This document shows positions 1-5,974 of a DNA stretch of 6,756 nucleotides, piece after piece. The notes beneath the pieces are model-generated. The model did not search any database. It saw only the letters and a list, made by a program, of their open reading frames with translations, and was not told the DNA's origin. Origin of the DNA: Oscillospiraceae bacterium. Its GTDB lineage: Bacteria > Bacillota > Clostridia > Saccharofermentanales > Saccharofermentanaceae. Location of the stretch: NCBI GenBank assembly GCA_902795955.1, contig CADBNJ010000231.1, positions 1-6,756 of the forward strand, in the 5' to 3' direction. The position numbers and the translations under genes are program-made. Each line of letters begins with the position of its first letter. Position 1 is the first letter of the stretch.

Positions 1-1099
1 CGATCTCGGCATTGACGAGGGTGACATATCCGTCATCCTTCTCCGGAGCGGTGTCCATGAGGGCAAATATCCTGCCCGCACCTGCGGCCGCCATGACTAT
101 TGAATTCATCTGCATCGTGACCTGGTTCAGGTTTGCCATGAACTTCTTGGACATGTTGAGGAACGTTGCCACGATACTTACCTCAAATACCATTCCTGAG
201 ATGGAGAGATTGTCAACGTTAAAGTAGATCAGAACACCTCCGACAACAGCTATTACAACATACATGATATTGCCGACGTTGTTGATGATAGGTCCCAGGA
301 TGTTTGCATATCCGTTTGCCTTGGACGCATCGGCGCACAGCTCGTCGTTGAGCTTGTTAAAGCTATCCATCGTATCTTTCTCGTGATTAAATACCTTGAC
401 GACTTTCTGTCCGTTCATCATCTCCTGGATATATCCTTCTGTGGCTGCCAGGGAGTTCTGCTGCCTCACGAAATACCTTGACGATCCTGCTCCGACCTTG
501 CCCGTCAGGAATCCCATGAGGATAACTCCCAAAACGATAACTATCGTCATCCAGACACTGAAGTAGAGCATCTCTATGAACACGATAGCCACGGCAAGAC
601 CTGCCTGCAGGAGTGACGGTACCGCCTGCGATACGAGCTGTCTTAATGTATCGATATCGTTTGTATAGTGGCTCATGATGAAGCCATGCTTATTCGAATC
701 GAAATAGCTTACAGGAAGTGTCTGCATCGTTCCGAACATCTTGCTCCTCATGTGGTCAAGGAACTTCTGTGTCATGAAGGCCATCATCTGTGCCTGAACG
801 GTCGCCAATGCAACACCTGCCGCAAACAGTACGATAAGCAGGATTATGCTCGGCAGGATCTGTTCTTTTGCAGCTATCCAGTCACCTTGCTGGAACAGTT
901 CGTCTATATACTTATAGACCTTCTGCATTATGAGAGGTGACAGGTCGTTAGGAAGAGATGCCAGAACGATAACAACAAATACCAGCGGCATCATCTTCGG
1001 GAAGCATGTGTGGAACTCTTTCATGGCTCTCTTAAGGCTTCCCATGGAGTTCTTCATTTCGACGGGAGATGCGGGTCTGCGCTTTCTGTTATCACTCAT
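1..1099 (-). CDS. ABC exporter half-transporter, second subunit (TM288/BmrD-like), truncated by window edge
   Basis: This is the N-terminal 366 residues of a type I ABC exporter subunit; the ATP-binding domain lies beyond the left edge. About six hydrophobic segments are visible (roughly residues 36-54, 82-102, two between 160 and 205, and two between about 265 and 320). Exporter-typical stretches are present: YFDSNKHGFIMSHYTNDIDTL near 132-152 and a motif around NGQKVVKVFNHE before the fifth helix. The last visible part (GRIFALMDTAPEKDDGYVTL) resembles the linker ahead of the nucleotide-binding domain in clostridial TM288-like proteins. The start at 1099 overlaps the preceding exporter gene by 8 nt and has a strong SD (GGGAGGTGA, 1113-1105). 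The pairing with that gene predicts a heterodimeric drug, lipid or peptide exporter in the cytoplasmic membrane. This subunit should supply the canonical catalytic Glu and switch His, which cannot be seen here. The substrate is unknown. Family assignment is firm; the heterodimer role is inference from context. Confidence 0.93.
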   Translation of the reverse strand, partial: MSDNRKRRPASPVEMKNSMGSLKRAMKEFHTCFPKMMPLVFVVIVLASLPNDLSPLIMQKVYKYIDELFQQGDWIAAKEQILPSIILLIVLFAAGVALATVQAQMMAFMTQKFLDHMRSKMFGTMQTLPVSYFDSNKHGFIMSHYTNDIDTLRQLVSQAVPSLLQAGLAVAIVFIEMLYFSVWMTIVIVLGVILMGFLTGKVGAGSSRYFVRQQNSLAATEGYIQEMMNGQKVVKVFNHEKDTMDSFNKLNDELCADASKANGYANILGPIINNVGNIMYVVIAVVGGVLIYFNVDNLSISGMVFEVSIVATFLNMSKKFMANLNQVTMQMNSIVMAAAGAGRIFALMDTAPEKDDGYVTLVNAEI

Positions 1100-2840
1100 C
1101 GTCTTCACCTCCCTTCACCTGCTGTTCATAGATCTCCTGATAGATCGTGTTGTCCCTCAGCAGATCATCGTGCGTTCCGGTAGCAACGATCCTGCCGTTA
1201 TCGAGGATAACGATAAGATCGGCATCCTGAACAGAGGCGATCCTCTGGGCGATGATTATCTTCGTAGTCTCGGGGATATACTCTCTGAAGCCCTTGCGGA
1301 TAAGAGCATCCGTTCTCGTATCGACTGCGGATGTCGAGTCGTCGAGGATCAGTATCTTCGGCTTCTTAAGAAGCGCCCTGGCGATGCAGAGTCTCTGCTT
1401 CTGGCCGCCTGATACGTTCGTTCCTCCCTGTTCTATCTTGGATTCATAACCGTCAGGGAAAGACATGATGAACTCATCAGCCTGAGCAAGTCTGGCTGCT
1501 TCCTTTATCTCGTCATCGGTGGCTTCCTTATTGCCCCACATCAGGTTCTCCTTGATGGTCCCGGAGAACAGGACATTCTTCTGCAATACGACCGACACCG
1601 CATCTCTTAATGCGGTCAGGTCGTATTCACGCACATCCCTTCCGCCTACTTTAACAGAGCCTGTCTTTACGTCATAGAGTCTCGGTATGAGCTGAATGAG
1701 CGACGTCTTGCCTGCACCGGTACCGCCCAGGATACCTACGGTCATGCCCGAACCGATATGCAGATCGATATCACGTAAAGCATCCATCTCCGCGCCTTCC
1801 GAATACGCGAAAGACACGCCATCAAAATCAATGCTTCCGTCACTGATCTCAAATACGGGGTCGGCAGGATCTTTGATGCCGGGCTCCTCGTCGAGGACTT
1901 CCACGATCCTCTTAACGGACTCGACTGACATCGTGAGCATGATGTATATCATCGACAGCATCATGAGTGACATGAGGATCATCATTCCGTATGTGAGGAA
2001 TGCGGATACCTGTCCGATGTTAATGTCAACACCCTTGGACTCGACTGTAAGCTTCGAGCCGACATAGAGGATAAATACTGAATTGAAGTAGATGCAGAGC
2101 TGCATGAGCGGCATGTTAAGACCAACTATCCTCTCGGCTCTCGTAAAGTCCTTGCGGATATCGTCAGATGCCGTATTGAACTTGCTCTTCTCGAATTCCT
2201 CTCTTGCAAAGCCCTTAACGACCCTGATGCCTCTGACGTTCTCTTCAACGGATTCGTTCAGCTTATCGTACTTCTTGAACACCGCACGGAAAGCGGGAAG
2301 TGCGAACTTGCCGATGAGTATGAATCCGAACACGAGGACAGGTATTACGATAACGAACGTGAGCGCCAGTTTGCCGCCCAGCGTGAAAGCCGATATGATC
2401 GTCAGTATGAGCATGAACGGAGATCTTACCGCGATCCTTATCGTCATCATGAAAGCGTTTTGAACATTGCTGACATCAGTCGTCATTCTCGTTACCAGAG
2501 ATGACGTCGAGAATTTATCTATATTACCGAAAGAAAAATCCTGCACCTTCTCAAACATTGCCTGTCTTAAGTTCTTTGCAAAACCCGCAGAGGCCTTTGA
2601 AGATGCTATGCCGGCAATGCATCCGCATACAAGCGACAGTATTGCGGATACGACCATCAGTATGCCGTACATCAATATTGTCTTTATATCTCCGTTATCC
2701 TGAATGACGCTTACCAGGTTGGATGTAATACGCGGGATGATGACCTCAAGTCCCACTTCACCAACTATAAACAGCAGCGTTGCAGCCGTTGCCCCGCGGT
2801 AACCTTTTGTGTATTTCAGAAGTTTTGACACATTCCCCAT
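1092..2840 (-). CDS. ABC exporter half-transporter, first subunit with degenerate ATPase site (TM287/BmrC-like)
   Basis: A complete 582-residue fusion of a six-helix membrane domain (about 1-305) and an ATP-binding domain (about 330-575), the usual length for an exporter half. Counting from the ATG at 2840, visible motifs are A-loop Tyr346, Walker A GGTGAGKT (372-379, Lys378), Q-loop Gln420, signature VSGGQ (476-480), Walker B ILILD ending at Asp500, and D-loop SAVD (504-507). The residue after Walker B is Asp501 instead of the catalytic Glu, and the switch position is Gln532 (IIIAQR) instead of His. In known heterodimers such as TM287/288, LmrCD and BmrCD this pair of changes marks the subunit with the non-hydrolysing site, so the protein probably works with the next gene. 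I prefer the start at 2840 because GGAG (2850-2847) sits 6 nt before it. The ATG at 2852 abuts the upstream stop and lacks an SD; it would add four residues. The substrate is unknown. Confidence 0.95.
   Translation of the reverse strand: MGNVSKLLKYTKGYRGATAATLLFIVGEVGLEVIIPRITSNLVSVIQDNGDIKTILMYGILMVVSAILSLVCGCIAGIASSKASAGFAKNLRQAMFEKVQDFSFGNIDKFSTSSLVTRMTTDVSNVQNAFMMTIRIAVRSPFMLILTIISAFTLGGKLALTFVIVIPVLVFGFILIGKFALPAFRAVFKKYDKLNESVEENVRGIRVVKGFAREEFEKSKFNTASDDIRKDFTRAERIVGLNMPLMQLCIYFNSVFILYVGSKLTVESKGVDINIGQVSAFLTYGMMILMSLMMLSMIYIMLTMSVESVKRIVEVLDEEPGIKDPADPVFEISDGSIDFDGVSFAYSEGAEMDALRDIDLHIGSGMTVGILGGTGAGKTSLIQLIPRLYDVKTGSVKVGGRDVREYDLTALRDAVSVVLQKNVLFSGTIKENLMWGNKEATDDEIKEAARLAQADEFIMSFPDGYESKIEQGGTNVSGGQKQRLCIARALLKKPKILILDDSTSAVDTRTDALIRKGFREYIPETTKIIIAQRIASVQDADLIVILDNGRIVATGTHDDLLRDNTIYQEIYEQQVKGGEDDE
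1101..1120 (-). promoter_or_regulatory. Tandem Shine-Dalgarno-like repeat before the second exporter subunit
   Basis: Two adjacent 10-nt units, AGGTGAAGGG and AGGTGAAGAC, encode the C-terminal residues around QVKGGED of the first subunit. They form a strong SD (GGGAGGTGA, 1113-1105) for the second subunit, whose ATG at 1099 overlaps the first gene's TGA. The arrangement should favour efficient coupled synthesis of the two halves. Confidence 0.75.
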
Positions 2841-2846
2841 CTGATA

Positions 2847-2850
2847 CTCC
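2847..2850 (-). promoter_or_regulatory. Ribosome binding site deciding the start of the first exporter subunit
   Basis: GGAG is spaced 6 nt from the ATG at 2840. The alternative ATG at 2852 is preceded by an AU-rich tail (stop codon and GTA repeats) with no SD. This favours the shorter 582-residue protein and a 12-nt gap after the FIST-GGDEF stop codon. Confidence 0.6.
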
Positions 2851-2852
2851 AT

Positions 2853-4679
2853 TTACTTTACTACTACTTTATTTTTGCCGGTCTTCTTGGCTTCATACAG
2901 CGCCTGATCTACACGACCGCATAACATATCAACATTCTCTCCCCTGACAGCTCTTGTCACACCGACACTTATCGTCTGATGACCTGCCTGCGTGAAAGCA
3001 ATATTATTGAACTCCAGTCTCATCGCTTCAGCAATATCCGCTGCCTCTGAAAGGCTTGTTTTCGGAAGGAGGATCATGAATTCCTCACCGCCCCATCTTC
3101 CGGCACATGGTCTGCCGTCAACTTTGCCCGCAATGATATCTTCATCGCTCCAGCGAATCCCGATGGAACCCGGAGCACGTTTGTCGATAACATCCTTGAT
3201 CATATTGGCAAGCCCCTTGATAACATTATCGCCTTCACTGTGACCGCAGCAGTCATTAACTGATTTGAAATTGTCTATGTCGATCATGATGAGCGACGGA
3301 AGGTTGGAATCCTCGCCCGAAGTAACACCGAGGATGACTTCACTCGATATCCTCCTCTGGATCTCAAGTCTGTTGAATATTTTTGTAAGTCCGTCCGTAA
3401 CTGCCATGACCGACAGCCTGAAGTTGGCTTCCTCCAGTTCCTGTGTAGCTTTGTCAATGAAGTTGGCAAGCCTGTTGACCATTGATACCTGGCCTGACAG
3501 GTCCTGTGAATGCTCCATATGGAAAAGCTTATCCGGATCTCTCTTGGCCGGTCCCTCACGCATTGATACGACTACCAGTGTTACGTTATGCTGATTGATA
3601 TGCTGCCCTGTCCTTACGAACTCACCTGCTGTATATAATCCTGTTGTGGAAGCAAGAGAAGTGAAAGGCTTTGTCTCCTTGGAGGAGGAGTCCCAGAAAG
3701 TCTTTCGCGCTGCGCAGGAGAATATGTAGATCGCCTGCGGATCGAAGTCCTGAACTCTTAAGCCGAACTGGTTGACCGTTCGAAGGATCGTCCACGGATC
3801 ACCGTATGACAGATGCGCCATCGCCCCCTCCGTCATATCCGCGGTCATGTTAAGAGAGCCGTCGGGATTACATGCTGTAGGAGCTCTTAAGATATCTACT
3901 CCGTTAATGTTCATAAGGAGCGGAAACTCAAGAGAATTGACAAAGAAATTCTCATCATTCTTGATGCTCAGATAATTGCTGAATGTATCATAAGCGGGCT
4001 TGCCGTCGAGCTCATAAAGCCTGTTGCGCGTACATCTCGTTATCTTGAGCTGGTGCCCCAGAGGATTCCACCCGCCGATAAAGAAGGCATCGGCAAAGAG
4101 ATTCTTTCCGCCGTAAAGGACAAATACTATCGACTTATCCGATATGTCACCGACCTTGGAGAAAACCACAACATCATTATCATCCATGAATTTATTAAGC
4201 GCGGCACCTCCGAAGATCTTAACATCTTCCCTTATGCCGGATAACTGCTCGCACAATCCTGTCATTGACAGTCCCTGGATCGTCAGAAGGAACTCGACCG
4301 CTGTGATATCATTGTTCGAATTGACCATCTGCACCACCTGATCACATACGCGCTCTACAGTGTCATCAGTCAGAGAATACTGGTGGATCTGGACTGTCGT
4401 ATCCTGATCTTCGAAGACAGATGCTGTTACGCAGATATCGGCCTCCGATAATTCACCGTTAATTATGTTGCCGCTCGTGCTCGCACCCACATAAAGAGCT
4501 CTCGGAATGACAGTCGATATTATGTGAAGGATAGTTCCGATATTCGGATCGTCGGCACTTTGAGTATAGACATGGAACAGAACGTTCGATACAGTGTGGG
4601 AATTACACCACGCTCTCAGCTTCTCGATCTCTGATTTGAATTCCGAGCTGTCCCTGTATTCGTATTCAAAAACTCTCAT
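2853..4679 (-). CDS. FIST sensor domain-diguanylate cyclase (GGDEF) fusion, cytoplasmic
   Basis: A 608-residue protein with no signal peptide or membrane segment. Residues about 30-215 look like a FIST N domain (VGASTSGNIINGEL near 64-77, FGGAALNKF near 156-164, GGWNPLG at 202-208). Residues about 220-375 look like FIST_C (YELDGKPAYDTF near 222-233, FSCAARKTFW near 320-329, GLYTAGEF near 347-354). A probably helical linker (about 400-425) joins this to a GGDEF domain from DGLTKIFNR (429-437) to the C-terminus, with MIDIDNFKSVND (465-476), GGEEF (530-534) and ALYEAKKTGKN (593-603). The active-site residues needed to make cyclic di-GMP from two GTP are present. The inhibitory RxxD site, five residues before GGEEF, reads DGRP and is lost, next to an apparent insertion of about 20 residues. 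FIST domains are predicted small-ligand sensors, so activity is probably gated by a cytosolic metabolite, identity unknown. The gene overlaps the hydrolase gene by 4 nt and has a purine-rich SD. Confidence 0.92.
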   Translation of the reverse strand: MRVFEYEYRDSSEFKSEIEKLRAWCNSHTVSNVLFHVYTQSADDPNIGTILHIISTVIPRALYVGASTSGNIINGELSEADICVTASVFEDQDTTVQIHQYSLTDDTVERVCDQVVQMVNSNNDITAVEFLLTIQGLSMTGLCEQLSGIREDVKIFGGAALNKFMDDNDVVVFSKVGDISDKSIVFVLYGGKNLFADAFFIGGWNPLGHQLKITRCTRNRLYELDGKPAYDTFSNYLSIKNDENFFVNSLEFPLLMNINGVDILRAPTACNPDGSLNMTADMTEGAMAHLSYGDPWTILRTVNQFGLRVQDFDPQAIYIFSCAARKTFWDSSSKETKPFTSLASTTGLYTAGEFVRTGQHINQHNVTLVVVSMREGPAKRDPDKLFHMEHSQDLSGQVSMVNRLANFIDKATQELEEANFRLSVMAVTDGLTKIFNRLEIQRRISSEVILGVTSGEDSNLPSLIMIDIDNFKSVNDCCGHSEGDNVIKGLANMIKDVIDKRAPGSIGIRWSDEDIIAGKVDGRPCAGRWGGEEFMILLPKTSLSEAADIAEAMRLEFNNIAFTQAGHQTISVGVTRAVRGENVDMLCGRVDQALYEAKKTGKNKVVVK

Positions 4680-5848
4680 GATTCACCCTCCTCCGTCAGA
4701 CGTCTCTTTGATGATATCAGGCGTTTCAGAGGGAACTTCTCCCTCACGCTCATGAACTTCGAAGTGTGCGCAATGACTTCACCCCAGTTGCCCAAAAAAT
4801 ACTTGAGCAGCAGCCTTATCTTGTCCCTCGAGCCCTTCCGGAGAAGCTGCATCTTGCCGAGCATGGCCTTGACCGCCTGAAGGCTCAGCCCGGACAGCTT
4901 GCTCACGTTCGTCTCCCCGGATGCCTCGAGAACCGCAAAAAGGTCATCTATGAATCTCTTCTTCTCATCAGTATCAAGCTCATCTATCCATTTGGTCAAT
5001 GTCTCATCGAAAACATCACTCGCCACGGAATTCTTCTCCACGGCCAGGAACAGCTTACCCTCTATCTGCCAGCTCATCGGATCATGCTGCATTATGCCTT
5101 TCTCCGTGCTGAGAACGATAAGCGGCTCGGCCGTATCCGACAGCAGCCTGCCGATTATTGAATTCTCGGGAATGACCCTTGTTATCCTGGGACCAACCGA
5201 TCTGAACGGCTCCGTCGCCATGACCTCGCTGTTGAATCCCGGTCCGTCAAAATCATATATCCTTGCAACGCGGTTCCTTATGTCACTGTCAGCGTTGTAG
5301 GCGGAATAAATGGCAAGGTGCCCTCCCTTGGAGTGACCGCCAAGATAGATCCTGTCACATCTTCCCTTCTGTCCTTCCGTCAGGTACACGATCGACTCGT
5401 CCTCGGACGATATTGTCGTACAGCTTATGTAGAAATCTTCCTTCCATCCGACGATGGTATCATCCGTCCCTCTGAAGGCGATAAACACCTCATCTTCCGA
5501 CAGGCGTATGGTAACCGCCGAGAACTGTATCATGTCATTGATGTCGATATGGTTGACATACCTGCTCATTGTCAGATCACGATACCTTGCACAGGCAGCC
5601 GCCTCCTTAAAAAGTGACGGGGCAAAGCTTATGAATGAATTATCAGCCGCGAGTTCCTCCTCGGAATGCAGCTCAAAGAAACGCCTGCACGCGTCAGCGA
5701 AAGATATCTCAACATCGTCCTCAGGGACGACTCCGCCGAAGTCAACATACGAAATGCATGCAAAGAGCATCGCATCCACCTTATTGAGCGGATCCTGCCT
5801 GAGGGTTATGTCCCCTCGCCATTTGAGATAATCGATAATGTTAGCCAT
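4676..5848 (-). CDS. Mbeg1-like (DUF2974) alpha/beta-hydrolase, putative lipase/esterase
   Basis: A 390-residue soluble protein of the Mbeg1-like/DUF2974 type, a lipase-like alpha/beta-hydrolase family whose substrates are poorly known. The N-terminus NIIDYLKWRGD, with DPLNKVDAMLF after it, is the recognisable family opening. Counting from the ATG at 5848, FRGT (125-128) matches the lipase-type oxyanion region, GGHSKGG (170-176) is the nucleophile elbow with Ser173, YDFDGPGF (198-205) follows, and QHDPMSW (254-260) offers His255 as the likely catalytic His. I could not assign the acid residue securely. The C-terminal 110 residues are charged and helical-looking. I chose the start at 5848 because homologues begin around this Met and the only good promoter would start transcription there; the ATG at 5854 lies upstream of the predicted transcription start. 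It is the first gene of the four-gene operon and ends in an ATGA overlap with the FIST-GGDEF gene. No signal peptide is visible, so it probably acts in the cytosol. Confidence 0.88.
   Translation of the reverse strand: MANIIDYLKWRGDITLRQDPLNKVDAMLFACISYVDFGGVVPEDDVEISFADACRRFFELHSEEELAADNSFISFAPSLFKEAAACARYRDLTMSRYVNHIDINDMIQFSAVTIRLSEDEVFIAFRGTDDTIVGWKEDFYISCTTISSEDESIVYLTEGQKGRCDRIYLGGHSKGGHLAIYSAYNADSDIRNRVARIYDFDGPGFNSEVMATEPFRSVGPRITRVIPENSIIGRLLSDTAEPLIVLSTEKGIMQHDPMSWQIEGKLFLAVEKNSVASDVFDETLTKWIDELDTDEKKRFIDDLFAVLEASGETNVSKLSGLSLQAVKAMLGKMQLLRKGSRDKIRLLLKYFLGNWGEVIAHTSKFMSVREKFPLKRLISSKRRLTEEGES
4686..4694 (-). promoter_or_regulatory. Ribosome binding site of the FIST-GGDEF gene
   Basis: GGAGGAGGG lies 6 nt upstream of the ATG at 4679, inside the last codons of the hydrolase gene. 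With the ATGA stop/start overlap it supports coupled translation of the two proteins. Confidence 0.8.
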
Positions 5849-5854
5849 TACCAT

Positions 5855-5883
5855 ATTATAATACGCCCGCAGCCGTTTTACAA
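5855..5883 (-). promoter_or_regulatory. Sigma-A-type promoter of the hydrolase/FIST-GGDEF/exporter operon
   Basis: On the minus strand TTGTAA (5883-5878, 4 of 6 matches to TTGACA) is followed by a 17-nt spacer and a perfect TATAAT (5860-5855). The usual start point about 7 nt downstream falls at or near 5848, the A of the ATG chosen for the hydrolase. That leaves no room for an SD, and none is seen, so the operon mRNA may be leaderless. The spacer is GC-rich. Element match is direct; the start point is inferred. Confidence 0.72.
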
Positions 5884-5927
5884 AGTGACACGCGACATAT
5901 TAAAAGCATATTTTGAACCTGCCTTTA

Positions 5928-5936
5928 TGGTAAAAT
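5928..5936 (+). promoter_or_regulatory. Extended -10 promoter of the GH94-family gene
   Basis: TGGTAAAAT fits the extended -10 form TGnTAnAAT common in low-GC Firmicutes. There is no convincing -35 at 16-18 nt; TTGAAC at 5913-5918 is only 12 nt upstream, too close to serve this -10. Transcription would begin near 5943, giving a leader of about 32 nt that contains the SD. Confidence 0.5.
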
Positions 5937-5963
5937 ACAAAGACAATCCCTATTACAACGCGC

Positions 5964-5970
5964 GGAGGTG
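5964..5970 (+). promoter_or_regulatory. Ribosome binding site of the GH94-family gene
   Basis: GGAGGTG with the GGAGG core 6 nt before the ATG at 5975. It fixes the start and contrasts with the divergent hydrolase gene, which has no SD. Confidence 0.85.
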
Positions 5971-5974
5971 CTTT

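Larger units (their letters stand above)
5849..5974. other. Divergent intergenic region
   Basis: The only non-coding stretch in the window. It carries the leftward promoter (5855-5883), the rightward extended -10 (5928-5936) and the SD of the phosphorylase gene. About 44 bp between the two promoter cores (5884-5927) is AT-rich in its right half and could hold a shared regulator site. I saw no strong palindrome, riboswitch fold or terminator in it. Confidence 0.7.

Noticed and set aside
930..1412. A 160-codon rightward open frame opposite the exporter genes
   Set aside because: It lies antisense across the junction of two clear exporter genes, resembles no family I know, and shows no SD. It is explained by codon bias of the minus-strand genes.
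2841..2870. A terminator between the FIST-GGDEF gene and the first exporter gene
   Set aside because: The junction is at most 12 nt, with no GC-rich hairpin; the AU-rich stretch is coding sequence for the VVVK tail.
4766..5300. Two overlapping rightward open frames of about 130 codons opposite the hydrolase gene
   Set aside because: They are fully antisense to a recognisable hydrolase, have low-complexity-looking translations and no promoter or SD support.
5899..5917. Imperfect inverted repeat TTAAAA/TTTTGAA in the divergent region as an operator
   Set aside because: The arms are short, A/T only and imperfect, which is expected by chance in AT-rich promoter DNA.
5913..5941. TTGAAC with a 17-nt spacer to TACAAA as an alternative rightward promoter
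   Set aside because: Both boxes match consensus at only 4 of 6 positions, and the overlapping extended -10 TGGTAAAAT is a better fit, though a mixed promoter cannot be excluded.
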